This document shows, piece after piece, positions 24,641-32,098 of a DNA stretch of 40,527 nucleotides. How positions within the stretch are numbered: the stretch's first letter is position 1; every line of letters begins with the position of its first letter. Position numbers and translations under genes: made by a program. Under the pieces are notes generated by a model. It made no database searches. It saw nothing but the letters and a program-made list of their open reading frames with translations, and was not told where the DNA came from. The stretch comes from Bacillota bacterium (GTDB taxonomy: Bacteria; Bacillota; Bacilli; ZCTH02-B2), in assembly GCA_017577895.1 (NCBI GenBank), contig PKQY01000015.1, positions 1 to 40,527 on the forward strand, written 5' to 3'.

Positions 24641-25084
24641 ATGAACCGCCTTGTCATGGTTTGCATGGCGGCCGTCTTCGGATTGGGCATTGTCTTTTCG
24701 GCGCCGGGTACCGTGGCGGCAGCAACGGAGCCTCCGGCAGCGCCGGAAGCACATCCGGCCGACACATGGCACGATGATGGTCATCAGGCGAACGACGTCT
24801 CGGCAGTGCCCTTGACGGAAAAACAAAAGAAACGGCTGGCCAAGTTGCATGAGCGTCTGTTTAAGGATCACAAGGCGCTTATCGAGTTGTATGCGGAATA
24901 CGGCTTGATCACCGAGGAGCAGAAAGCGCGAAAACTGGAATGGCTCAAAAAGCACCATGAACAAATCAAGGCCAATGATTACCGGCCTTTTTCCGGAAAG
25001 AAAAAGCATCCGCATCACGCAGAATCCCATCATCCCGAATTTCGGTCGACGGAACCCAACCCGCCATCAGAACAAGACATGTAA
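24641..25084 (+). CDS. Secreted YckD-like protein (DUF2680-like)
   Basis: A 147-aa exported protein. A Sec signal peptide covers residues 1 to about 28 (positive start, hydrophobic core, VAA-type cleavage site). A low-complexity P/A/H region follows, then a helical segment beginning LTEKQKKRLAKLHERLF and including YAEYGLITEEQKARKLEWL, which resembles the DUF2680/YckD domain of Firmicutes. The tail is rich in H, P and K (KKKHPHHAESHH) and might bind metal, which is inference. Its function is unknown. The ATG at 24641 follows AAGGAGTGG, partly buried in the hairpin at 24599-24629. A terminator follows at 25108. Confidence 0.75.
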   Translation: MNRLVMVCMAAVFGLGIVFSAPGTVAAATEPPAAPEAHPADTWHDDGHQANDVSAVPLTEKQKKRLAKLHERLFKDHKALIELYAEYGLITEEQKARKLEWLKKHHEQIKANDYRPFSGKKKHPHHAESHHPEFRSTEPNPPSEQDM

Positions 25085-25107
25085 GCGGTCGAGTCGTACA
25101 AACGTGA

Positions 25108-25146
25108 GGGACTGCCCCCATCCGAGCATGGGGCCAGTCCCTTTTT
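25108..25146 (+). terminator. Intrinsic terminator after the YckD-like gene
   Basis: GGGACTG at 25108-25114 pairs with CAGTCCC at 25135-25141; CCCCAT/ATGGGG forms the inner stem; TTTTT follows at 25142-25146. The T tract overlaps the stop region of the convergent protease gene. Confidence 0.9.
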
Positions 25147-25867
25147 ACCATATAAACCGTTTGATGAGGGGTTTAATGCTGTCGATGGCAATGGCAAAGC
25201 CGATGCTTTGAGACGGTTGTGCCACCGCGACGTTGACGCCGATGACTTCGCCGTGGATGTTGATGAGCGGTCCGCCGCTGTTGCCCGGGTTGATGGCAGC
25301 GTCAGTCTGCATGACGTTCGGGTAATACCGTTCGGCCGTTTTAAGCGGACGATTTTTGGCGCTGATGACGCCGACGGTCACCGTATGGTCAAAACCGAGG
25401 GGGTTGCCGATGGCGATGACCCACTCGCCGGTTTTGGTTTCGGCCGAAGAGCCGAGTTTGAGCGGTTTCAGCATTTTGGGGTGATGGATGCGCAGCACGG
25501 CCAGATCCCGTTCGTGGTTCGTCCATACGATGTCGGCCGCAGTTTGCTGCGTATTCCATAACTTGACGTACACTTGTTCCGCTTGGTGGATGACGTGTTG
25601 GTTGGTCAAAATGTAGCCGCGGGGATGAATGATAAAACCGGTGCCAAAGCTCGTCGTCCGGGGCTTTTGCAGTTCGGGAAACAAATACCGGAAAAAACTG
25701 TCGTCCAAATACCGATTGTTCGCTCGATCCCGGGTTTCGATGGAGACGACTCCTTCTTTGACGGCGTCCACGACTTGAACAAACGTGTTGAATGGATGAC
25801 TGGCGGCCGGTGAGACGGGAGATGAGGACAGCTTGTTTTTGCGTCCGGTGCGGCGGTAGCGGATCAT
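25145..25867 (-). CDS. HtrA-type serine protease lacking PDZ and membrane anchor
   Basis: A 240-aa trypsin-fold protease of the DegP/HtrA group. The catalytic triad is visible: H91 in LTNQHVI, D121 in HERDLAVLRI and S197 in INPGNSGGPL. Unlike Bacillus HtrA, HtrB and YyxA, there is no N-terminal transmembrane segment and no C-terminal PDZ domain; the frame stops soon after the protease domain (SIGFAIAIDSIKPLIKRF). The ATG at 25867 has AGAGGGGTGAT upstream on the minus strand. The location could be cytoplasmic. It is divergent from pncB. A truncated gene is possible, but the triad and folding core look intact. Confidence 0.88.
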   Translation of the reverse strand: MIRYRRTGRKNKLSSSPVSPAASHPFNTFVQVVDAVKEGVVSIETRDRANNRYLDDSFFRYLFPELQKPRTTSFGTGFIIHPRGYILTNQHVIHQAEQVYVKLWNTQQTAADIVWTNHERDLAVLRIHHPKMLKPLKLGSSAETKTGEWVIAIGNPLGFDHTVTVGVISAKNRPLKTAERYYPNVMQTDAAINPGNSGGPLINIHGEVIGVNVAVAQPSQSIGFAIAIDSIKPLIKRFIW

Positions 25868-25952
25868 GCGGATCACCCCTCTGGTGGAACTGTATTTAAC
25901 ATATGCGGCATGTGAAAAAGCGGTGTCAGGGCATTTCATCCCGGGGACGCTG

Positions 25953-25961
25953 TGTTACAAT
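25953..25961 (+). promoter_or_regulatory. Extended -10 promoter of pncB
   Basis: TGTTACAAT at 25953-25961 (TGn plus TACAAT) lies 22 bases before the pncB GTG. The -35 region is poor. Confidence 0.5.
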
Positions 25962-25983
25962 AAGGCCCAAAGGGGGAGTTTCA

Positions 25984-27444
25984 GTGGAAACGTCGGCGTT
26001 ACATACAGACTTTTATCAATTGACGATGATGCAAGGCTATTTTAAAGAGGGGAAAGCGCAACAACGGGTCGTGTTCGACTTGTATTACCGGCAAAATCCG
26101 TGCGGAAACGGTTTTGCCATTGCCGCCGGTTTGGAACAAGCCATTACGTATATCCAGAACATGCACTTTTCGAAAGAGGATATCGATTACTTGCGGAGCT
26201 TGAACATGTTCGACGAGGATTTTTTGGCCGCATTGCGGGATTTTCGCTTCCGAGGCGATTTGTATGCGGTGCCGGAAGGAACGGTGGTCTTTCCAAATGA
26301 GCCGTTGATCCGGGTGGAAGCCAGCATTTTTGAGGCCCAATTGCTGGAAACGGCTTTGTTAAACATCATCAACCATCAAACCCTCATCGCCACGAAGGCG
26401 GCCCGCATCGTGAAGGCGGCCGGCGGAAAACCGGTGTTGGAATTCGGTTCCCGCCGGGCGCAAGGCATGGATGCGGCGTTATACGGCGCGCGGGCGGCCA
26501 TCATCGGAGGATGCGAAGCCACTTCCAACACGCTGGCAGGGAAGCGTTTCGGCATTCCAGTCCGGGGAACCCATGCCCACAGTTGGGTGCTCAGTTTCCC
26601 GTCGGAATTGGAAGCGTTCCGGGCTTACGCCCGTGCGTTTCCCGATGCGTGTCTCTTGTTGGTGGATACGTATGACACGCTTCGCAGCGGTTTGCCCAAT
26701 GCCATCCAAGTGGCCAAAGAACTCAAGGCACAAGGGCATCGCTTTTTGGGCATCCGTTTGGATTCGGGGGACTTGGCCTACTTGTCCAAAATGGCGCGCA
26801 AAATGTTGGACGAGGCCGGCTTTCCCGATGCCATTATTGTCGCCTCCAGCGATTTGAACGAAGAAGTGATTGCCGACTTGCGTTTGCAAGGGGCCAAAAT
26901 CGATGTGTACGGCGTCGGCACCAGTTTGATCACATCCGAGGATTGCCCGTCCCTCGGCGGTGTGTACAAATTGGTGGCGGAAGAACGGCAAGGGAAAATG
27001 GTTCCGAAGATCAAAATTTCCGAAAACACGATGAAGATCACGACGCCCGGCGTCAAACAAGTGACGCGCATTTACTTGCCGTCGGGGATGGCTACAGCGG
27101 ATTTAATCCATCTGGTGGACGAACAGGTGGATGAGTCGAAACCGTTGGAGTTGTTTGACCCGGTGGACACGTGGAAGCGGAAGACCGTGCGCCGCTTTAC
27201 GGCCCGGCCGCTGTTGGTGCCGGTGTTTAAAAACGGGGAATTGGTTTATGAATCGCCGTCGGTGATGGAGATCCAGGCATACGCCAAACAGGAACTGGCC
27301 ACGTTCCCGGAGGAGATCAAACGGTTGATCAATCCCCATACATACCACGTGGATTTGTCACAGACGCTGTGGGAGTTGAAAAATCGTTTGATTCACGAAC
27401 GAAGGACCCACTTGCCGCCGGCCGAATTGAACGGGGAAGAATGA
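25984..27444 (+). CDS. pncB: Nicotinate phosphoribosyltransferase
   Basis: A 486-aa enzyme that makes nicotinate mononucleotide from nicotinate and PRPP, the first step of NAD salvage. Typical segments are TDFYQLTMMQGYF near the N-terminus, EFGSRRAQGMDAA, GTHAHSWV, LVDTYDTLRSG, GIRLDSGDLAYLSK, IVASSDLNEE and DVYGVGTSLITS. The length agrees with Gram-positive NAPRTases. The start is a GTG at 25984, five bases after AAGGGGGAG. The gene is monocistronic or followed only by a 41-aa membrane protein. It is divergent from the HtrA-like protease. Confidence 0.95.
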   Translation: METSALHTDFYQLTMMQGYFKEGKAQQRVVFDLYYRQNPCGNGFAIAAGLEQAITYIQNMHFSKEDIDYLRSLNMFDEDFLAALRDFRFRGDLYAVPEGTVVFPNEPLIRVEASIFEAQLLETALLNIINHQTLIATKAARIVKAAGGKPVLEFGSRRAQGMDAALYGARAAIIGGCEATSNTLAGKRFGIPVRGTHAHSWVLSFPSELEAFRAYARAFPDACLLLVDTYDTLRSGLPNAIQVAKELKAQGHRFLGIRLDSGDLAYLSKMARKMLDEAGFPDAIIVASSDLNEEVIADLRLQGAKIDVYGVGTSLITSEDCPSLGGVYKLVAEERQGKMVPKIKISENTMKITTPGVKQVTRIYLPSGMATADLIHLVDEQVDESKPLELFDPVDTWKRKTVRRFTARPLLVPVFKNGELVYESPSVMEIQAYAKQELATFPEEIKRLINPHTYHVDLSQTLWELKNRLIHERRTHLPPAELNGEE

Positions 27445-27514
27445 GCGTGAAGATGGTCTGTTTTTCGTGTAAAATGGTATAAAACCGGCTCCACCAGAGC
27501 AAGGAGGGAGGAAC

Positions 27515-27640
27515 ATGTCCGGAATGAAAGTGCGCCTACGCGACAGCGAATATTATGCCGAGCGATTGAAAGTGGCGGCGCCGGTTGGTCTTTTTGTGTT
27601 GATTGGATTGCTGATGGTGCTGATTCCGCGGTTGTTTTAA
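27515..27640 (+). CDS. Small membrane protein, 41 aa
   Basis: Not recognised. A 41-aa protein with a charged N-terminal half (MKVRLRDSEYYAERLK) and one C-terminal transmembrane helix (APVGLFVLIGLLMVLIP). A very strong ribosome site, AAGGAGGGAGG at 27501-27511, precedes the ATG, and a good terminator follows the stop at 27655. An extended -10 (TGGTATAAA at 27475-27483) may drive it. These signals support a genuine small gene. It lies in the interval of about 490 bases between pncB and the aldehyde dehydrogenase. Confidence 0.75.
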   Translation: MSGMKVRLRDSEYYAERLKVAAPVGLFVLIGLLMVLIPRLF

Positions 27641-27654
27641 ATCTAACGTTTGTG

Positions 27655-27681
27655 CGGCGGGGAATGGTCCCGCCGTTTTTT
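27655..27681 (+). terminator. Intrinsic terminator after the 41-aa gene
   Basis: CGGCGGG at 27655-27661 pairs with CCCGCCG at 27669-27675, followed by TTTTTT and a second T run after one G. Confidence 0.88.
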
Positions 27682-27687
27682 GTTTTT

Positions 27688-27768
27688 TCATTGCTGGAGG
27701 ATGGCCAAGAGGACAAAGAGCCATAAAGTGAAAAACAGCACGTATTTGACGTTCGTTTTCCCGCTCAT
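27688..27768 (-). CDS. Very small membrane peptide, 26 aa
   Basis: Not recognised. On the minus strand an ATG at 27768 opens a 26-codon frame that begins MSGKTNVKYVLFFTLWLF and forms a single transmembrane helix ending in QQ. AAAAAGGAGTGGG lies just upstream, a good ribosome site. It converges on the 41-aa membrane protein and ends within the T-rich tail of that gene's terminator. Size alone makes it uncertain, but the combination of ribosome site, hydrophobic helix and clean stop is unlikely to be chance. Confidence 0.55.
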   Translation of the reverse strand: MSGKTNVKYVLFFTLWLFVLLAILQQ

Positions 27769-27867
27769 GGCACCCACTCCTTTTTCCAGTCTAGCTTATG
27801 CCATGGCCGATGCTGGCGGCTGGGCGCCCCCTATTTTTTAAGGGATTTTCGTTACAAATATTTTTCA

Positions 27868-27873
27868 TATACT
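27868..27873 (+). promoter_or_regulatory. Putative -10 element of the aldehyde/alcohol dehydrogenase operon
   Basis: TATACT at 27868-27873 lies in an AT-rich stretch. The -35 region (around 27845-27851) is weak. The start would be near 27880, just before the cre-like site. Confidence 0.4.
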
Positions 27874-27888
27874 AAAAATAAAGGATAT

Positions 27889-27902
27889 TGTAAGCGCATT
27901 CA
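27889..27902 (+). promoter_or_regulatory. cre-like site (CcpA operator) of the dehydrogenase operon
   Basis: TGTAAGCGCATTCA matches 13 of 14 positions of the Bacillus cre consensus TGWNANCGNTNWCA. It lies downstream of the putative -10, where CcpA binding would block transcription. Confidence 0.6.
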
Positions 27903-27934
27903 TCCAAATGCCAACACGGCAAGGAGGGGAGCCT

Positions 27935-29473
27935 GTGTCGATTCAAACCGATGTGTTGACGTTTCCGCTCTTCATCAACGGACAGTGGACGCCTTCCCGC
28001 AGCGGCCAAATGTTCGATGTGGTGAATCCCGCCACCGGAGCCGTGGTGGCCAAAGTGGCCAAAGGCTGTGAGGAGGATGTGGATCTGGCCGTTCAGGCGG
28101 CGCGGAGCGCCTTTGATTCCGGTGTGTGGGGCGGCCGTTCACCGAAAGAGCGAAGCGAGGCCATGTTTCAAATTGCCCAGCTGTTGGCCAGTCATGCACA
28201 AGAGCTGGTGTACTTAGAAGTCATCAGTTCCGGCGGCACCATGCGTCGCGTATCTTCGACGGACGTGGCTTTGATTGTCGATTTGTTCCAGACGATGGGG
28301 CGGTTCATTTTAGAGTATCCGTATTCCGAGGTGTTGCCCATTGCCAATTACCCCGGTCCGTCGCACAACACGGTTTGGCGGGAACCCATCGGGGTGTGTG
28401 CGGCCATCACGCCATGGAATATGCCGATGGTCTTGGCCGCCTGGAAGATTGCGCCGGCATTGGCCATGGGGAACACGATTGTCATCAAGCCTGCCAGCTA
28501 CACGCCGCTGTCGACGTTGAAAATGGCGGAAATTATTTCGCAGGTTGTGCCGCCGGGTGTCATCAACGTGGTGACCGGAGCTGGCAGCGCCGTCGGCGAG
28601 CGGTTGGTCAGCCACCCTGGGGTGGACAAAGTGGCTTTTACCGGTTCCACGGAAGTCGGCCGCCGGATCATGCAGTTGGCTTCCGGCACCATCAAGCGGA
28701 CGACGCTGGAATTGGGCGGGAAGTCGCCTAACATCTTGCTGGAAGATGCGGATTTGGAGATCGCCTTACCGGGAAGTTTGTTCGGCGTTTTCTTGCACGC
28801 CGGTCAAATTTGCGAGTCGGGGACGCGATTGTTTGTCCCGGAGAAAATTTATGACGACGTGGTTGAAGGGCTGGTCCGCCAAACCTCCAAATTGCGACTG
28901 GGGAATCCCATGGACATGGCGACGGATATCGGTCCGGTCATTTCCAAGCAACAGAAGGAGACGATTCTTTCGTACATCGAGTCCGGTTTGGCATCCGGCG
29001 CCAAGGTGGTGTACGGCGGCAAAGAAGCCCGCGTGCCAGGGTGCGAAAACGGGAACTTTATCGAACCGACCATTTTCGTCGACGTGACCAATGACATGAA
29101 AATTGCCCAGGAAGAAATTTTCGGGCCCGTGTTGTCCGTCATCCGTTACAAAGATCTCGACGACGCCATTCGTATGGCCAACGATACGATTTACGGATTG
29201 GCGGCCGGTGTCTGGACCCGCGACGTCAACAAGGCGTACGAAGTGGCCAAACGCCTCCGGGCCGGGACGGTTTGGATCAATGACTGGCACCGCTTCCGCA
29301 ACGATGCACCTTTCGGCGGATACAAACAGAGCGGCATCGGCAGGGAATTGGGCCACTACTCGCTGGATGAGTATACGCAAATAAAACATGTCCATGCCAC
29401 CCTGGTTCCTGAATTGACGAAACGCACCTGGTATAAAGTGCTCTTTTCCGATCCGACGGTGATGTCGGGATGA
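27935..29473 (+). CDS. Aldehyde dehydrogenase (NAD(P)+-dependent)
   Basis: A 512-aa class of ALDH superfamily enzyme that oxidises aldehydes to carboxylic acids. Key features are the coenzyme region PWNMPMVLAAWKIAPALAMGN, the FTGSTEVGR turn, the general-base glutamate E259 in LELGGKSPN and the catalytic cysteine C293 in GQICESGTR. The C-terminal FGGYKQSGIGRELG block is typical. The start is a GTG at 27935 with AAGGAGGGG five bases upstream. Its stop overlaps the start of the DUF779 gene (ATGA), so the two are translationally coupled. It heads a four-gene operon with an iron-ADH and R2lox. The substrate is unknown; the DUF779 partner is common beside acetaldehyde-type ALDHs. Confidence 0.95.
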   Translation: MSIQTDVLTFPLFINGQWTPSRSGQMFDVVNPATGAVVAKVAKGCEEDVDLAVQAARSAFDSGVWGGRSPKERSEAMFQIAQLLASHAQELVYLEVISSGGTMRRVSSTDVALIVDLFQTMGRFILEYPYSEVLPIANYPGPSHNTVWREPIGVCAAITPWNMPMVLAAWKIAPALAMGNTIVIKPASYTPLSTLKMAEIISQVVPPGVINVVTGAGSAVGERLVSHPGVDKVAFTGSTEVGRRIMQLASGTIKRTTLELGGKSPNILLEDADLEIALPGSLFGVFLHAGQICESGTRLFVPEKIYDDVVEGLVRQTSKLRLGNPMDMATDIGPVISKQQKETILSYIESGLASGAKVVYGGKEARVPGCENGNFIEPTIFVDVTNDMKIAQEEIFGPVLSVIRYKDLDDAIRMANDTIYGLAAGVWTRDVNKAYEVAKRLRAGTVWINDWHRFRNDAPFGGYKQSGIGRELGHYSLDEYTQIKHVHATLVPELTKRTWYKVLFSDPTVMSG

Positions 29474-29787
29474 TCCGGTTTACGGAGGAGGCCTGGGAAA
29501 TGATCCGGCGCATTCGGGAATCGGTCCCCGAGGCGTTGATCATGGTGGTGGGCAGCGGGTGTTGTGACGGCCTCGTCCCGCAATTGTACCCCGCTTCCCA
29601 GGTGCCGGTTCGAGGGACGGAAGTATACCGTGAAGAAGGGTTGACGGTCACGTTTCATGAACCGGTACGGCCGCAGGAAGGATTTGTCTACATCATTGAT
29701 CTGGAACGGGATGTCGTGAACGACGGTTTTTCGTTGGAGGGCCGATACGATGCCCGGTTTGTCCTCCGGGCGGTGCAACAATCATGA
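29470..29787 (+). CDS. DUF779 family protein
   Basis: A 105-aa protein of the DUF779 family, which is often found beside aldehyde dehydrogenases; its biochemical role is not established. The conserved segment VVGSGCCDGLVPQLYP at about residues 26-41 contains a vicinal cysteine pair that might bind metal or react with aldehyde (inference). The ATG at 29470 overlaps the ALDH stop by four bases, and the iron-ADH starts 15 bases after its stop. The tight spacing argues for a shared function with the two dehydrogenases. Confidence 0.87.
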   Translation: MIRFTEEAWEMIRRIRESVPEALIMVVGSGCCDGLVPQLYPASQVPVRGTEVYREEGLTVTFHEPVRPQEGFVYIIDLERDVVNDGFSLEGRYDARFVLRAVQQS

Positions 29788-29802
29788 GGAGAGGTGAGAG
29801 TG

Positions 29803-31029
29803 ATGCCGACGACGTTTTCGCAATTTTCCCAACGAACAGCCATTTACAGCGGTGCCGGCGCCCGGAGTCTCATTCCCGACTTGTTTCGCGGTTTCGGTGC
29901 CCGCCGAGTCGTGTTGTTCAGCGACCGGGGGCTGGAGCAAGCGGGTGTTGTGGACATGGTGGCGGAACTTTTCGGGCGGACGACCAACGGCGCAGGTCCG
30001 GAACTGGTCGGCATTTACTTGGATATCGACCAAGATGCCACCAGCAGCAGTGTGAACCAGGCGTTGCGCTACGCCCGTGAAATGGGCGCCGACAGTTTGT
30101 TGGCGGTTGGCGGCGGCAGTGTGCTGGATACGGTCAAAGGGGTGAAGTATGCGTTACATTTGGGCATCCATGACATTCGAGAAGCCATACCGAGCGGCTT
30201 GAACCTCGTTTCTTGGCCGCATGCGTCTTACATTCCGATCCCCCACATTGCGGTGCCGACGACGGCCGGCACCGGTTCGGAAGTGTCGCCCATCGCGGTG
30301 TTTTTCAACGAATCGATGCGCATCAAAGCCAATTTGATTCACCCGTTCATCAACGCCGACATGGCCGTGCTCGATCCAGAACTGACGGTCGGCCTCCCGC
30401 CGAGAATTACGGCGTTTACCGGTTTTGACGCATTGACCCATGCCATTGAAGCGCTGGCGTCACCGCGGGCCACGCCGTTTACAGACTCGTACGCGTTGCA
30501 CGCCATTCGCCTCATCACGAAGTATTTGCCGGAGGCGGTGGCCAACGGGAGCAATTTGGAGGCGCGGATGCGGATGCTTCAGGCCAGCACCATGGCCATC
30601 GTTGCCTTTGGCATGTCCTTGTCGTTGGTGCCCATCCACAACTTTGCTCACGCGTACGGTGCGCTGTTCCGCATCCCTCACGGGTTGGCCAATGCCGTGT
30701 TTTTGCCGGTCGTTATGGAAAGTTTGCCCCATTTGTATTTGCCGCGCATCGTCGAATATGCCCAGGCTTTCGGATTGGAAACCGGCCATCGGGATCCGCA
30801 GAAACTGTTGGACGACGTCATTCAGACAATTCGTCAGATGCAGCAGGAAGTCGGTCTACCATCCACCTTTACGGAATACAATATCACGGCTGATGATTTG
30901 CCCAAAATCGTCGCTGCTGTAGTCAGCGATCCGACGGCCGTGTTTTTCCGTCTGCCACCGGAGCTGATTACTGCTGTGGGGCAAAAGGTGGCTGGTTTGA
31001 CAGCGGCTTCGGCCGAACATTCGGCATAA
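29803..31029 (+). CDS. Iron-containing (group III) alcohol dehydrogenase
   Basis: A 408-aa metal-dependent alcohol dehydrogenase interconverting alcohols and aldehydes or ketones with NAD(P). The nucleotide-binding GGGSVLDTVKG is at about residues 103-113 and PTTAGTGSEVSP at about 152-163. Metal ligands match the FucO pattern: D209, H213 (TGFDALTHAIEA), H279 (PIHNFAHAYG) and H293 (RIPHGLANAV), with the expected spacings. The ATG at 29803 is preferred over GTG 29794, which lies in the GAGGTGAG ribosome site. It is the third gene of the operon and R2lox follows 54 bases later with no clear promoter between. Confidence 0.95.
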   Translation: MPTTFSQFSQRTAIYSGAGARSLIPDLFRGFGARRVVLFSDRGLEQAGVVDMVAELFGRTTNGAGPELVGIYLDIDQDATSSSVNQALRYAREMGADSLLAVGGGSVLDTVKGVKYALHLGIHDIREAIPSGLNLVSWPHASYIPIPHIAVPTTAGTGSEVSPIAVFFNESMRIKANLIHPFINADMAVLDPELTVGLPPRITAFTGFDALTHAIEALASPRATPFTDSYALHAIRLITKYLPEAVANGSNLEARMRMLQASTMAIVAFGMSLSLVPIHNFAHAYGALFRIPHGLANAVFLPVVMESLPHLYLPRIVEYAQAFGLETGHRDPQKLLDDVIQTIRQMQQEVGLPSTFTEYNITADDLPKIVAAVVSDPTAVFFRLPPELITAVGQKVAGLTAASAEHSA

Positions 31030-31083
31030 CATCGGTAAACCTTGCCGGGTGCAAACACCATATTCTGAATGGAGGGGATGATC

Positions 31084-32031
31084 ATGCACATTCGTCAATG
31101 GGGAGAAGCGCGGGAAGGGTTTCAGTCGGTGACGATCCGACGCATCAACTGGAATTCGCCCGCCTATCGCCTTTATGAAAAGGCGAAAAAATACGGCACC
31201 TGGGATCCGAAAGAATTGGACTTCAGTCAAGACGCCGAAGACTGGAAGAAATTGAACGACCAAGAAAAAGAGTATGTATTGAATCTGGTGTCGTTGTTCA
31301 TCAGCGGTGAAGAAGCGGTTACCTTGGATTTGGTGCCGTTGTTGTCGGCCATCGGCCGCCGGGGAGAACTGGAAGACGAAATGTATTTGACCACGTTCGT
31401 GTTTGAAGAAGCGAAACACGTGGAATTTTTTGCCCGCTGGTTGGATGCCGTCGGTGTGACGGAGGATTTGACCCGTTTTCACGGCGAAAACTACAAAAAA
31501 ATCTTTTATGAAGAGTTGCCAAAAATGATGGATCGGCTGATCACCGACGCGTCCGACGAGGCGCTCATCCGGGCTTCGACGACTTACAACATGGTGGCCG
31601 AAGGGACCTTGGCGGAGACGGGTTACTATGCATTTCGCGCCGCTTTGAAAAAGAACGGTTTGATGCCGGGGCTTTTGAAAGGAATTGATTATACGAATCG
31701 GGATGAAGGTCGGCACATCGGTTACGGGACGTATTTGATTTCCCGTCTCGTCAACAAAAACCCCAAGAACTATGAAGTGTTTGTGGATCAGATGAACAAA
31801 TTGTTGCCGTACGCCATCGGTCTGACGACGGAGCGAGCCGAAGAAAATGCCGGTGTCTTTGGTTTGCCGTTAGGATTTACGACGGAATATGCGCAAAAGC
31901 AGTTTTCCATCCGCATGAGTAAAATCGAACGGGCGATGAAGCAAAGCGCGGAAGAGTTGGAAAAAGAGACGAATCAGGAATTTGACGCCCTCGACGAGCA
32001 GTTTGACGCCGAAATGAACACCGCTTCTTGA
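31084..32031 (+). CDS. R2-like ligand-binding oxidase (R2lox), Mn/Fe cofactor
   Basis: A 315-aa ferritin-like diiron-fold protein. In studied members (Geobacillus and Mycobacterium) the protein has a Mn/Fe centre, a Tyr-Val ether crosslink and a bound long-chain fatty acid; the physiological reaction is unknown. Six metal ligands are visible: E76 (SGEEAVT), E109 and H112 (EEAKHVE), E173 (AEGTLAE), E208 and H211 (RDEGRHI). The crosslinking pair is also present as V79 and Y168 (TTYNMVAEG). This separates it from ribonucleotide reductase R2, which lacks the pair. The ATG at 31084 follows GGAGGGG. It ends the ALDH-DUF779-ADH operon and is closed by a strong terminator. Confidence 0.92.
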   Translation: MHIRQWGEAREGFQSVTIRRINWNSPAYRLYEKAKKYGTWDPKELDFSQDAEDWKKLNDQEKEYVLNLVSLFISGEEAVTLDLVPLLSAIGRRGELEDEMYLTTFVFEEAKHVEFFARWLDAVGVTEDLTRFHGENYKKIFYEELPKMMDRLITDASDEALIRASTTYNMVAEGTLAETGYYAFRAALKKNGLMPGLLKGIDYTNRDEGRHIGYGTYLISRLVNKNPKNYEVFVDQMNKLLPYAIGLTTERAEENAGVFGLPLGFTTEYAQKQFSIRMSKIERAMKQSAEELEKETNQEFDALDEQFDAEMNTAS

Positions 32032-32048
32032 GGCGACATACCGGACGC

Positions 32049-32085
32049 CGCCTTCACAAGCCGTAGCTTGTGAAGGCGTTTTTTT
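32049..32085 (+). terminator. Strong intrinsic terminator of the R2lox operon
   Basis: A perfect 13-bp stem, CGCCTTCACAAGC at 32049-32061 with its complement at 32066-32078, a CGTA loop and seven T residues at 32079-32085. Confidence 0.96.
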
Positions 32086-32098
32086 AGGAGGTGAGTGC

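Noticed and set aside
31084..32031. Reading R2lox as ribonucleotide reductase subunit beta
   Set aside because: The Val-Tyr crosslink pair and overall match to R2lox argue against it, and no nrdA/nrdE partner is nearby.
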